A stretch of DNA of 64,000 bases from Drechmeria coniospora (lineage: Eukaryota > Ascomycota > Sordariomycetes > Hypocreales > Ophiocordycipitaceae). The position numbers were made by a program, and so were the translations under genes. A model generated the notes under the pieces. The model was given only the letters and a program-made list of their open reading frames with translations, was not told the DNA's origin and did not search any database. The DNA is taken from NCBI RefSeq assembly GCF_001625195.1, contig NC_054391.1, positions 2,232,001-2,296,000 of the forward strand. The letters run 5' to 3'. This document shows, piece by piece, positions 1-14,175 of this stretch; position 1 is the first letter of the stretch; each line of letters starts with the position of its first letter.

Positions 1-429
1 CCATAATACTATTATAGGCCGGACCACTCAATCATTATGTGATGGAATTAGCTAACCTAATGACTGAGACGAGCTATCTAACCTTATGACTGGAAGCAGT
101 CAACTAACGTATAACTGAAACAGCCATCCAACTGTATAATGGTTTCAGCCATTAAGCCATAGTACGATAGAGCTTTTAACCTACGATAGAATCTCCGATT
201 AAGCTGTTATTGGAGATTGTTCTGTAGACATAAATAGCTGCTCTTTTCCTGTACTGTAGCTAGAAGAAACAATTGCATTCGTTTGTATAATTCGGTACTA
301 CTAATTGTGCACTCTTGCCCAGTTACTAACTGGCACTCCCCTTATTGCTGTTACTAATAGTCTAATTGATTCACTAGTCCGTGCGATACACTTCCACTAT
401 CCCCTCCTCTTGCGCATCAATTGCAAAGA
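1..429 (+). repeat. Cop2-type copia LTR remnant, left end outside the window
   Basis: The last ~215 bases match the 3' part of the Cop2 LTR (for example 51960-52185): TATA-like ataaatag, the paired hairpins CCAGTTACTAACTGG and GCTGTTACTAATAG, then a C-rich stretch and an end like ttgcaaaga. Bases ~45-210 hold about six imperfect tandem units of ~25 bp built around a TATAACTGAAACAGCC-like core, comparable to the 28-bp tandem units of Cop2 LTRs. No internal copia sequence follows, so it is a solo or truncated LTR. It is less AT-converted than the copies beyond 6 kb, but more diverged. Confidence 0.75.
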
Positions 430-1221
430 TAAGTCAAGCTAATAATAATAGCCCTGGGGAATTCTTATATAAAATGCTTCTTTATTTTTGTAACACATAT
501 GGGGAGGTATACCCATATAGACAATAGACCAGTTAACCGTTCGACTAAATGGCCAAACTGTCAAAAGATCCGCCAGTATCTGCACTTAGTGCGGGTACTG
601 CACCCTACATTTGCTTATAAGGCCTATACGCCTGTAGCGCGCCTTACAATTTTAATATCTTCTTTTGTATATATAATAGGAAGAAGTATCTTGAATTTAT
701 ACATAAGTATCTAGTATTTAGTCTTATTAGCAGATGCCTGTCTAGAACAGGACTATATTACTAGTAGCTATAGTAGCTGCAATAGTTATGGTAATGGCCT
801 TCGTAGTTATAATAACAAGAGTAGTTGCAATATCTTCAGTAATGACTGTACTTATGATAATTAAAATAACTCTGTAAGTATAGCAACCATAGTAATTATA
901 GTAACCCTAATAGTTATAGCAGCAGCCCTAGCAGTTATAACAGTCCGGGTAGTTACAATAGCTCTAGTAGCAGTTGGATATCTTAGAGGTTTCCCTATAG
1001 GAGCTAAGCCGGTGCTATCTATATAAGCGGCAAGCCTAGGCGTCACAGGTATGGGGGGAAACGTAGGGGTGTGCCTCCTGGGCGCCGATGTTAAGTATGG
1101 TTCGAGTACTCAGTACTGTTATGCTCTGTGCCTGCTCCTATTGGAGCCGTCAGTCAAGCTCTGGAGTCTTTTCTATTGTCATGCTCATATTCGCCCGCAA
1201 CAGAAAAGTTGAGAATCGACA
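430..1221. other. Upstream intergenic region with a Ser/Tyr/Asn-type low-complexity stretch (756-990)
   Basis: From about 756 to 990 the DNA repeats short units such as agtagttataat, agtagctgcaat and agcagttataac. Read on + they give Ser-Ser-Tyr/Asn repeats in two blocks offset by a frameshift, with stops near 870 and 985. This looks like a decayed coding microrepeat or simple sequence, not a working gene. Bases 430-755 and 991-1221 hold nothing I recognise; the last ~150 bases should contain the promoter and 5' UTR of the transporter gene, but no clear motif stands out. Confidence 0.4.
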
Positions 1222-3814
1222 GTGAGCTCACCCATGGACCCGACAACGGGGTCCCCGTTACCACTGGGTCGCCACTTTGCACTGCGCAGCGTTGCCGTTG
1301 GGCTCGGGGTCGGGACAGTAATATGCGCGGCCAATGTTTATTTTGGCCTGCAGACCGGCTGGGTGTCTATCATGTCCATGCCTGCCAGCCTCATGGGATT
1401 TGGCGTATTCAATCTGCTGCGTCGCCACTTGCAGTTCCCCTTCACGCCGGTGGAGAATGTCCTTCTCCAGAGTGTCGCGTGCGGCATGGCTATCATGCCC
1501 CTAGGCTGCGGCTTCGTCGGCGTGGTAAGATCACAGCTCAAATTGTCGTGTCGCGTCCCCCCCCCCAGCATCTTGTTCTCATATGGTTCTCTGCAGATCC
1601 CAGCCATGGAATATCTTTTGTCCCCAGACGAACAGGGTGCTCTCTCGCTGAGCCTTCCACAGCTGGTTGCCTGGTCCCTTGGCTTGTGCTATTTCGGCGT
1701 CGTTTTCGCTGTGCCTTTGTGAGTAATGCCAAACCCTCCAACCGCACAGCACGGCAAGCAGCCGAGACATAACATTGATTAACTTCTCCGGACGCTCGGG
1801 TATAGACGGCGCCAGTTTATCATCCGTGAGCGGCTGAAATTTCCAAGTGGCTTCAGCACAGCCGTCCTCATATCCGTGCTGCACGATCAAGGGGGTCTGT
1901 CTTGGAGTAAGCAGCATCTCGATGCTGCCGCTCATGGAGGTTTCGCAAGCCTTACCCCCGACGTCGTCACCCCCTGTCAAGAGACGCCGCCCAATGAAGT
2001 TACCGAAGCCGGCCAGGAGGGATCTGGGACAGGAACCGGCTCGCAGCCATCGTCCGACTCGGCATCCAGTATGCGGTCCTTGATTTTGTGTTTCCTCGCT
2101 TCGGGCCTTCTCACCATATGCACGTACTTCGTTCCAGCCCTGCGCAACATTCCCATTTTTGGTACTGTCGCAGCTCATAATTGGCTATGGACGCTCAACC
2201 CTAGTCTGGCCTACGTCGGCCAGGGCATCATTATGGGCGCCGAGACCACTCTTCACATGGCCCTCGGTGCAGTTGTTGGATGGGGTGTACTAAGTCCTCT
2301 GGCCAAGTCCAGAGGATGGGCCCCCGGCCCTGTTGACAACTGGGAGCGTGGTAGCAGAGGCTGGATTGTCTGGATCGCTTTGTCCATCATGCTCGCCGAT
2401 GCGGTTGTCAACCTTGGCAACATGGCTATGCGATCAATAGTGGGTGAAGTGCCCAAAGTGCTTCGTCGTGCGATATCCGTTCTTACCCGGCGCACTTCCC
2501 ATTACTACACTCTCATTCCCAGTCAGGACGACATCCATCCACAGGTTCCATCCATCAGTGATTCACCCAATGACAATATTGGTGAGGACGAACGGAACGA
2601 CGCTTCCCCGGAAAATCTTACCGACGCTCCACCAGAGCATCTAATAGATTCTAGCCTCCTCATCGCAGGATTCGCCGTGTCCATCATGTTATGTATTGCC
2701 ACGATTCGCTTCGTGTTTGGTGGCATCGTGCCACTCTACGCAACGGCCATTGCCCTTCTTGCAGCACTGGTCCTCAGTATCATGGGGGCCAGGGCACTTG
2801 GGGAAACGGACTTGAACCCTGTATCCGGTATCAGCAAACTTGCGCAGCTCTTTTTCGCCCTCGTCATTCCTCAGTCAAATAACTCCAGGGTTCTCATCAA
2901 CCTTGTCGCTGGTGCTATTGTATGAGCCCTGCTTGTCCTGCATCGTGGTCCCAGTTTTAACTTCTTAACTGGCCAGACGCTGACCAGACGCTGTCCATAG
3001 TCGGAAGCGGTACGTCTCGCCGCAGCTTCTAGGCCGTTGCTGCATTTCTCCCATGTTCCCTCTAACCTAGATGCTTATGCCTATGGAACAGGGCGCATTG
3101 CAGGCGGGTGACCTGATGCAGGACTTGAAGACGGGTCACTTGCTTGGAGCAGCTCCAAAGGCCCAATTCTGGGGTCAAGTGATTGGTGCCACTGTGGGTG
3201 CTGTTGTCAGTGCTCTGATTTATCGTCTCTATACTACGTGGGAGCAGCCTTGTCGTATCTCTCCAGAGAATGATGCAAAAATCCTGGACTAATAGAGGAT
3301 TAGGGTCTATACAATACCCGGCGAGGTCTTCCAAGTTCCGACGGCATACGTTTGGGTATTCACCGCCCGACTTGTCACGGGCCAGGGGCTCCCATTCATG
3401 GTAAAAGAGTGGGCGACAGGCGCTGGTTTGCTCTTCGCGGGCACAACCATGGTCAGAGCCTGGTCTGTAGGCAGGATATGGCGGCCCTGGGTCCCCGGGG
3501 GTGTCGCCGTCGCCGTCGGTAAGTCATCCTTTAGAGAGTTTGGGGGTTAATATTGACTGGCAGCAGGCATGTATAACGTCCCGTCCTTCACCTTGGCCCG
3601 GGCCATGGGCGGCGTTTTTAGCTGGTACTGGGTTCAATTCTTGGGACGATCAAACACGCCGCTCATTATCCTAGCATCTGTATGATTCGGCACATCTATA
3701 CTTGATTTTTTTTTCATTCTCACTAACTGCTTTTGGAAGGGGTTTATTTTGGGGGAGGGATTCCTCAGCATCGTCAACTTAGTCTTGCAATGCTTCGGTG
3801 TTCCACATTATTAA
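1222..3814 (+). CDS. OPT-family (YGL114W-like) oligopeptide/metal-chelate transporter, 8 exons
   Basis: Membrane transporter of the OPT superfamily, whose members import small peptides or metal chelates; the substrate here is unknown. Exons inferred from splice signals and reading frame: 1222-1524, 1597-1718, 1806-2919, 3001-3009, 3092-3237, 3304-3518, 3567-3679, 3740-3814, giving 698 residues, near the usual ~700-750. Visible marks: NVYFGLQTGW (residues 38-47) in the first membrane segment, a conserved RERLKFPSG-type motif after intron 2, DLKTGHLLGAAPKAQFWGQ after the micro-exon, and a hydrophilic acidic loop at ~365-420 between helix groups. Intron 1 (72 nt) is in phase and stop-free, so its retention would keep the frame. 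Exon 4 is only 9 nt and supplies Ser-Glu-Ala, which the family has at this point. It converges on the methyltransferase gene, with 89 bp between stop codons. No RIP damage seen. Family call firm; substrate not inferable. Confidence 0.9.
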
Positions 3815-3903
3815 GACTATCTGATGCATCCATAGCCGACTACTGCTCCGTACTTGGACCATTGACAGGTTTTGAGTCAATCCGATCCTGGCCTTTTCAA
3901 GTT

Positions 3904-5976
<2,073 letters not shown>

Positions 5977-6045
5977 CTCGTGCCACGCCCCACCTAAAGG
6001 TGGTGCTCACTATTACAGCGCGCACCCCACCGGATCGCGTACTTT
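5977..6045 (+). repeat. Left TIR (69 bp) of the Fot1-like transposon
   Basis: Starts CTCGTGCCACGCCCC directly after TA and ends GCGTACTTT. It includes a small internal palindrome CCACCTAAAGGTGG. Compared with the right TIR, all the differences I see are C/T or G/A transitions, with this end nearly unmutated. Confidence 0.88.
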
Positions 6046-7025
6046 GGTAATAGCTTCCAATTCAATAGCGTTTTCTAATACAAAGACCACCCTTTTTATT
6101 GCAAACCTATAGATATTCCAATACTTTAGTTCTTTGTTAGTTTTGTGCCTTTTTCGCGGTATTAATAAATACCCGTTTCGCTATAGTATAGAGTTTCTTA
6201 TCCGCAGCCTTTACCTTCCTTCGAGCCTAAGTAATAGTTATTTGCCTTTAACTCTACTATTCGACGGCCTTGTTTAACTGTAAGGATTCTACCGGTCTTA
6301 AGGACCTTATTCTTTAATACCCGATAAAGTTAATAAGCTCTTTCTGCCTTCTTTATCCGCTAAAGGTCCCTCTTTACCTATATTAGCTCTATAGCTATTA
6401 TTAAGGATCCTCGAATTAAACGGTTAAGGTTATAGTTAAAGGTATTATTAAGAGTCTTATTTTTATTGTTTATTAAATCCTCTAGCCGTTTAGTAATCTT
6501 TCTAACCTACTATAGTATTATTAGTATTAAGAAGTTAGAAGAACTAATATTAAGGGTATTAGGAGAGGGGGTCTTTAGTACTTGTATTTATATTAATTAA
6601 ATAACTAATTGAGGATTTAAAGGATAGATACCGGTCTTTTTAAATACTAATAGTATTATAGTATATTTAAAGGCTTGTTTTCGAACTTCTTAGATTATTG
6701 AAAGGAAGTTAAGCTTAGTAATATTAATAAGGCTATCTCGGACTATAAAGTTAAGAGCCTTTGTATAATAATGCTTTAGCGGCTAAAAAATAGCTATATT
6801 AAGCGGTTGGAGAAGATATATAAGATATAGTAGAAGGGCAAAAGGAATAATATTCTTTTCTTTATAAAATAAAATAAACTTAATTATATAATGCAATCTA
6901 TAGCCGTTTAGGATTAGTAGGCGTTTGCTATTAGTTATAGATATATAGTAATTAAAGTATTAAATCCATTAGAGGCTTAATTAATTATTTAAATAGCTAC
7001 TATTTAATAAAGTAATAACTATATT
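6046..7025 (-). pseudogene. Transposase C-terminal half (pogo/Fot1 DDE family), RIP-broken
   Basis: Read from about 6930 down to 6750 on the minus strand, the decayed frame follows the Fot1 pattern: a RLLIADGH-like block (the second catalytic Asp is not resolved), then a phrase like IIPFCLPP, then LLQPLD and PLK-like residues. TAG and TAA stops and many AT-shifted codons interrupt it. It is the continuation of the fragment at 43492-44409, separated from it by the Gyp2 insertion between the first and second catalytic residues. From 6600 to 6100 the frame is too decayed to follow closely. Confidence 0.7.
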
Positions 7026-7276
7026 ATTATTATAAGGCTAGGCGTACGGGTAAAGCCCAGGTAGACAGGGGCATATAGGTAAAGCCCGGGTAAATAGGAA
7101 GGTAGGGTAGCCTAGGAGTAGGGTATACCCTAGCTATAAAAGGAACGTAAGCCCAAAAACTTAAGAAGGGCTAAGCTTTAGCTTTAAATACTACTTAATT
7201 TCTAAAAAAAGGCTTACTTACTTACTTAACTATTATTAACCTATCCGTACGTTATAATTCTAAAGCTTTTATTATA
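7026..7276 (+). repeat. Gyp2 5' LTR
   Basis: Begins around ttattataaggctagg and ends tattata. It contains two neighbouring copies of a phrase like gtaaagcccaggtag. It aligns with 43241-43491 by transitions; the exact first base is uncertain by a few positions. Confidence 0.7.
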
Positions 7277-7289
7277 GTTACCTAAGTAA

Positions 7290-10200
7290 AATAGTACCTA
7301 CTATATATAGTATAAGAGAGATACTATACCTCCTACTAAAGGGTAAAATAAATATAATACTAAAAGTATCCCTTATACTAAGTATACTAAGTTCCCTTAA
7401 AATAATACTAAGGAGTACCTAAAGGGAACCCTTTATTCCGAAAATACTAGCTATAGTATAAAAATAACTAGCTTAGCTATAAGAGTTAAAGAGGCTAAAG
7501 GAAAAGGAAAAAGAAATTTATACTTACCTAAGGATAAGTACTAGCTATTACTAAAGAAGGTAAAGAAAAAGGCCTAAAGAGAGTTAGATACTTCCTTAAA
7601 GAATAACTAGGAAGTTAAGGTAAAAAATATACTAAATCTTAGGTAACCTATAGCTTTATAAAAAAGGTAAAAATAGATTAATAACTTAAACTATACCTTT
7701 AATAAAATAAGGCGGAAGTTTAAGAAGAACTACTAAAAAATCCTATTAACCCTTAACTATATATAGGCCTAAGACTAAGTATACTAGGAAAGGTACCTAA
7801 ATAAACTACTAAAAGACTAATAAACTATAGCTAAAAATAATTAGGATTATTTCTAAAAATAAATACTTACCCTACTAAGAGATTTAGTTAACTATTAAGC
7901 CTACTTAATAGTATAATAATAAAAAGTAATATAATAAGAAGGTTAATTCCTAATAGAGTTTAGTATTTACTTAAACTTAATTAAAAAATACTTTAGTAAA
8001 GTACTAAAGCCTAACTAGACTTACTTTTATTTTAATAAGTTACTATTAAAGTTATAGAATTAAATTAATCTATATAAGAATATTAAAGGGTATATATAGG
8101 AAGAAATAGTTTAACTAGCCTAATAACTTTAGGACTTTACTAAAACCTAACTAAAAAGGAAAACTAATATAAAGAAGGAAAGAACTTAAATTATTAAAGG
8201 AAAGTTACTAAGGAAATAAAAGTATACTAATCCTAATATAATAGTAGGGAATTCTTTTAAAAATCTATAACCCTAGGCTTAAAAAGGGTTTATAGTAGTA
8301 AAGGCCTACTACTACTAAAGTAAAATAGGAATAACTACTATTTTAACTATTAAAAGGAGGGCTATTAAGTAAAAGAATACCTAAAACCCTAGAAATAGGA
8401 AACTTTTAATAACTAAGGTAGTTACCCTTACCTTAGTCGGTAATATAAAATATAGGGTACTACCTTAGTTTATAGCTAATATAATAATTCTAGGATAAAC
8501 TACCTAAGAGGTTAAGGTAGGACTAAATAGCTATACTAATATAAACCTTATTAATATATAAATAGTAAGGTAATATAGACTTTACTAAGTCTTAATAAAT
8601 AAAAGCAACCTTTAAGCTATAGGGGGTCTTTAAACTATTAATTATAGGATATAGGAAGTACCTATATATATAATAAATAGTAAAGGGGGAGAAAAGGAGT
8701 TTACCTATTACTATATTAAAGTTAATATAGGACTAACTCTAAACTAAATATAGGTTATACTAAGGATACTAATATTAACTAACTTAAGGATCTACCTAAA
8801 CCGTATAGGAGTATATTAATAGTTTTAGTAGGATTAGTTAAGGGTATAGCTATTATTACTTAAAAAGTTTTAAGTTAAATATAGGAATAAAGTAAAGATC
8901 TTTATAGTAATAGGAATAAAAGGTAGTCCTATTAAGTTACTAAAAAGTTATTAGGAATAGCCCTAAGGGATCCTATAGAAGCTAAAAGAGTTTAAGAATA
9001 TCCTAAATATAAATAGTATAAAGATCCTATTAGTATATAAATAAATAGATTATATAATTAATCTTTAACTAAATATATTACTACTATATAGATTAATTTA
9101 CTTACTCTCTTAAATAAAGCTAAAAAAGCTTAGAAAATATTTAGATAAAAATCTATAAGTTAATAAAATTTACTCTTTAAAGTTACCTATAGGATTACTT
9201 ATTCTATTTATATTAAAAAAGAATAATATACTTTAATTATATATAAATTACTAAGGACTTAATAAGGTTTTAGTAAAAAATTAATATACCCTCCTACTAA
9301 TATCTAAGATTATAAACTAATACTAAGGAGCTATAGTATTCTCTAAGATTAATATTAAGGATACTTACTATTAAATTTAAATTAAAAAAGGCAATAAATA
9401 AAAAATAGTATTTAGAATATACTATAGGTATTTTAAATACTTAGTAATACTATTTGGGTTAATTAATATACTAGCTACCTTTTAATACTATATCTACTAA
9501 ATACTCTAAGGGTATATAAATATAATTTATATTATATACTTAAATAATATTCTAATCTTTTTAAAAAACTACTAGGAATATACTAAATATCTTAAGGAGA
9601 TTCTAAGGTAGTTATAGTTAGTAAAGTTATATATTAATTTAGATAAGTATAAATTGTACTAAAAATTAATTAAGTTTTTAGGATTTATCCTATTTAAAGA
9701 TAAAATAGTAATAGATTTAACTAAGGTATAGGCTATAACCTAATAGGAAGAGCCTACCTTATTCTATAATATTTAAGTATTTTTTAGGTTTTATAAATTT
9801 TTTAAAAGATTTATTAAAAACTATTTAGGAATTATAGTACCCCTATATATACTCCTTAAAGGAAGTAAAAATAAGAAAAAACTAAGAAAAGTCTATTTAA
9901 ATAAAAAAAACTAATAGCCTTTTAAGAGCTAAAAAATATATTTAGAAAGGCTTTACTATTATATTATTTTAATCTAATAAGACCTATTAAAATTAAGATA
10001 GATATATTAAGTTTTATAATAGTAGGTATCCTATTCTAACTAAATAACTAAGGGTATTAGTATTTAATAGTATTTTAGTTAAAGAAATTCTTAAATATAG
10101 AATAAAACTATAAAATACTAAACTATAAAATATTTACTATTATTAAGTTATTTAGATATTAGTAATAATATATAAAAGGAATAATAATTTTAGTAAAAGT

Positions 10201-10575
10201 ATTATTAAATTACTATAACCTATAGACCTTTATAAATAAGCTAAGGTTAATTAGGTAATAAGTATATTAGTATATAGACTTAATAGTCCTTAATTTTATT
10301 ATTAAATATAAAATAAGAAAATTTAACTTAGTAAATAGGCCCTTAAGAAGACCTACTTATAAGAGTAAGGCCCTAAGTAATACCTACTTACTAGTACTAT
10401 TATAAAAGTAGCTTATAGGTATAGTAAGGGAAGGAAATATATATATATAAGAGTATAGTAAAATACCTTTATAAAATAATAAGCCCTAAGCTCTAAGTAG
10501 GAATAAAAGTAATAAAATATCTTTATAAGCCGAAAAAGGCTAACCTTAATAAGGTAAAGGTAAACCTAAAGAGGT
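7290..10575 (+). pseudogene. Gyp2 gag and first half of pol (protease, RT, RNase H), RIP-destroyed
   Basis: No open frame survives. The RT is recognisable at about 9345-9570, where a decayed frame follows the gypsy pattern (YHxIxIxxG..., then FEYLVMPFGL and NAPATFQ). The catalytic YLDD reads YLNN at 9537-9548, both Asp codons changed from GAT to AAT, which is what RIP predicts. RNase H follows up to about 10500. The first ~1.5 kb should be gag, but I cannot trace its frame. The body stops at 10575/10580, where Gyp3 is inserted; integrase resumes at 31873. Confidence 0.65.
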
Positions 10576-10580
10576 ACTAA

Positions 10581-10781
10581 TATTATGGAGTTACTAGTAT
10601 TACTAGTATCTAGTGGTCGGAAATAATTATTAAGAAATCTATGGAATACTAACTTAAGGTACTAGGTATTAAAGTACTTATACTTTAATACCTGCTTAGT
10701 TATAGGATATAAGTTACGTACGGTAGTATGTAACTCTATCCTAGGATATAGCTTTATTAGGTAAAGCCTAATATTATACTA
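10581..10781 (-). repeat. Gyp3 3' LTR (reverse orientation)
   Basis: On + it starts tattatggagttactag and ends aatattatacta. It contains the palindromic blocks TACTAGT-ATT-ACTAGTA and GTTACGTACGGTAGTATGTAAC-like, and matches 31667-31867 and 49496-49686. Confidence 0.85.
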
Positions 10782-11006
10782 TATCCTCCTCCTTCCCTAA
10801 TTCCTTTAGTAGTCCTTAATTAACCTAATAATTTTTTTTTTTTTTTTTTTACCTTTATTTTGTTTGTAGGTAGTTACTAGATATATATATTAATGCTTTT
10901 ATAGCTAAGGTTTTATTGTAGCCCTATTGTACTGCCCCTTTGTTCTATTTATATATAGTTGCCTTTATTCTATTTATAGGTAGTTACTAAATATATATAT
11001 TAATAC
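10782..11006 (-). repeat. Gyp3 3' leader with a ~110-bp tandem repeat and a poly-T run
   Basis: A 20-base poly-T run lies near 10832-10851. A phrase starting ggtagttacta recurs at 10869 and 10979, giving a 110-bp period cut off at 11006. The related copy after 49686 has the same phrase at 49787 and 49871 (84-bp period). No coding frame is evident. Confidence 0.65.
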
Positions 11007-11739
11007 TCTTAAAATAAAAAGGGGAATTACCTCTTGGAATAAAGGGGTAAAATAGGAAGGGTGCACAGTAGAAGTTCAGTTGCACGGACTATCCAAAATG
11101 GATATCAATCGAGGCTGTTAGTAACAGCAGGAAGTGCACCAGTTAGTAACTGGGTAAGGAATACAGATTTGAACAAGTCAAATAGGAGTGCCAAGGGACA
11201 ATTCAGAAAAGAAAGACTGTTGTATTTCTTGTACTTACTTGCGCGCGTGCGTGTGTTTTTAGCGTGTGCTTCTTGTGTGTACCTAACTATCTAAGAGTGT
11301 AGGAAAGGGAGGACTATTTTATACCTGAGAGGTAGTACCTCAATTAGTGCAATGTGTACGTGTTGGAATTCTATCTGATTCTATATAATGCATCTCCGAA
11401 CAATCTGCTTGCATTTAATGCAGCTCTAAATACTCTGGTTGAGTCATACTGCAAGTTGGTTGCAACTAGCAGGGTTGATTAGTATTAGGGTTCGGTCGCG
11501 ACAGTACAGCAGCAGTACTGCAGTAGTCGAGCGGGCCAGTAGTAGTACTACTGGCAAGCAACTGCTAGTTGCAGTTAGGTAGGTCCTCCCGCGCAACAGT
11601 AGTACTGTTGGCGGGTAACTACTAGTAGTAGTTGGGAGCGCGTCAATTGACGGCCCGATTAATGATCTAGCTTGGTCGACTAAGTACTACTTTGCACGTA
11701 ACGTGCGACAGTAGTAAATTGGCTGGGCAGTAGTACTAC

Positions 11740-11911
11740 TGTTATGGTATCGGGCTTAGCCCAATATAGGAGAACGGAGGGAACCAAGGGACCTACTAGG
11801 AGGAACGCACACGACTAGAAGCCCTAGTCGCTAAGTAGTTTTCCTATCCTTTAAGTCTTTTAATAAATATTATTAAGAGTCCTAGCGCAGTTGCCTAGTA
11901 ACTCCGTAATA
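11740..11911 (+). repeat. Gyp1-A 5' LTR
   Basis: 172 bp, TGTTATGGTATCGGG to CCGTAATA (the final CA became TA). It carries the 8-bp palindrome ATCGGGCT-T-AGCCCAAT and the segment AAGTCTTTTAA that pairs with the primer site directly after the LTR. Confidence 0.9.
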
Positions 11912-11972
11912 TTTAAAAGACTTTGCTTATACCGGTTAGGAGGAAGGAAAAGCCTAACTATTGTAAGTTAAA

Positions 11973-13166
11973 ATAGATAAGGGGAAGCCCAAAGAAATTA
12001 ACCTCCAGTAAGTTATAGAGGACTTTATAGCAAAAGTCTATACGGAGTTTAGCCGAATATATACCCAAATGGAAACGTACACTATATAAATCTTAGCTCT
12101 ATAGAAGAATAGGCAGCAATAGGTACAGCAGGACCCAAGGCACTCGTCGGCCTAGCCAATAGATACCTTAACAATCGACCCCCAGCAGGAACGGACCGGG
12201 GATAAGTCGGATATACTACGGGCCCGTATTAAACGCAAACCGATTCCGGTTGGGGATCTATACGACAGCAATAAGGGTACCTTTATAGCCTGAAAGTTCT
12301 ATATAGACCGTAAGCTCTAGGTAGATAGGGACTTTATTGGGTCCGCCTAGGACTAATGGATCTTTGTTTAGCAAAACCTCTTAGCCAAAGTCCAGCAATA
12401 AGTTACAACGTACTTTAAGGAAGGCTCCCGTATCGGTTACAACCTATTCCAATTTCTAACGTACCTCGAATCGGCTTATATTAACCCCTACCGCTAGCGA
12501 TTAGCGGTTGTCGAACTGGAGGATATTAGGTAAGGGACGTTGGAGTCGTTCCTAGCGTTCCTTATACGCTTCGAAGAGAAGCTTATACTAGCAGAAGGGA
12601 TATATTAGCCTAGCGAGGTAAAACTTATAAAGCTCCGAATTAGGCTAACTAAGAGAATAAGGGACTATATCCTCTAGCAGGGGACTATAATAGATAACTA
12701 CAACAAGGCGGTCGACGTATATAAACGAATTGCATCCGAAATGGAATTGCAATACATAAAGGATAAAATTAGGGACCGGGGCGGGCCTAGCTAAGGGACG
12801 GCTAGGGCGACCCCCCGACCCAATAAGGATAGCAATACCCTAATGTTAGGGGTTAATACGGCGGGCTTTAGGGCTACGGCCGGGCCTAGAGCGGCTATAA
12901 CTAGACCGATAACAAAAACGAACTAGGGCCAAAGCGGGCCCTAACAGCAGGCGAAATAGGTTATACAGGAAGAGAGAGACAGGCATAGGGCGGCCGGTAT
13001 ATATATCTACTGCAGGGAGGGAGGCTACTATATCCAATAATACCCATAATAAGCTGCAATCCTATATACCCTAGGGATAAGCATTTAGGCCGCTTAGGGA
13101 GAAGAATATATTTACAAGGAATTAAAGACTAAGGAAGAGGAAGGAAATAAAGCGCCTCTAAGCTAA
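11973..13166 (+). pseudogene. Gyp1-A gag, RIP-broken
   Basis: Same 1194-nt length and frame as the Gyp1-B gag, but the start codon has become ATA and there are more TAG/TAA stops. It encodes the capsid/nucleocapsid precursor that packs element RNA in the cytoplasm. The nucleocapsid knuckle region (near 13000-13050) has lost Cys and His codons by transitions. Confidence 0.75.
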
Positions 13167-14175
13167 GTCTTGCATAGAGGCATAAAGGGTTTACAGGTAA
13201 GCGGACTATAAGGAACTAGGGGAATTAGGAGACCGAGTTTAAAAAGATTATACTAAGGATAGACAGACTACCCTTCCTTATTACTATACTTATAAATTCT
13301 ATAAGATTCCTTAAGATTTAAATCGATAGCGGCTACAACTACTATAGGGCTATTAGCAAAAGGATAGCCTAATACCTATAACTTAAGCTTATCCCTCTTC
13401 CAACAAAACGGCTACTCCAAACGGCTATTATAATATCTTGGCGGAATACAGGCAATACCCTCGCCTACCCTACAATAACTAATATAGTCCGTACGACAAT
13501 TAATATAGATAGCTAGGAGAGCCTAGTACTCCTATACGTTATCCTAGGCCTAAGTCGAGACGCTATATTAGGTCTACTATAGATAAAACACCAACGGGTT
13601 ACCCTAAATGCAACAGATCGGACCCTTACAATCGGGGCGGTAGGTAACCAAATCGTATAAGCAAACGATATCCGCCCTCCCAACGGGTCCCAGGAGGTAC
13701 ACCTTACGCTAGTACAAACCTTTTTACGGAAATAATAAGGGGTACTAGTAGTAACAAGCTTACAAGAAATAGCAATAAAACTATAAGAAACAGTACTACA
13801 AGCACCCGGAAGCATAAATATAACAGCAATAGCCCTACCTACTCTCCCGGTAGCCCTCTAGGACTATACTAATCTCTTCGACAAGGAACAGGCCTTAGGC
13901 CTACTATTACACTAGGGCTCCTAGGACTACTATATCCAACTGTAACAAAACGACAAGGGAGAAATACTATAGCTACCCTAGGGCCTACTATATAACTTAC
14001 TACAAGACTAACTACTCGAAGTCTGCAAATAGATTACAGACCTACTAGACAAGGGATAAATACGGGTAAGTTCGTTAGCAGTAGCAGTACTAATACTACT
14101 TACCAAGAAGGAAAACAAAGGATAAAGGCTATATATAGACTACTAGGCCCTAAACAAGATTATATAATAGGATTG
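13167..14175 (+). pseudogene. Gyp1-A protease and start of RT, cut by Gyp1-B
   Basis: The protease core IDSG codons lie near 13322-13336, followed by the long protease-RT linker. The frame stops at gattg (14171-14175), the target duplication of Gyp1-B, and resumes at 21603 at the same codon neighbourhood. Confidence 0.75.

Noticed and set aside
499..714. 71-codon frame on + upstream of the transporter
   Set aside because: No domain, no clear promoter or intron, and low-complexity end; not enough to call a gene.
11061..11294. 77-codon open frame with SVARTIQNGYQSRLLVTAGS
   Set aside because: It recurs antisense in every Cop1 LTR (42895-43104, 55110-55352, 55789-56013) and runs through hairpins and the LTR end; no start context or domain.
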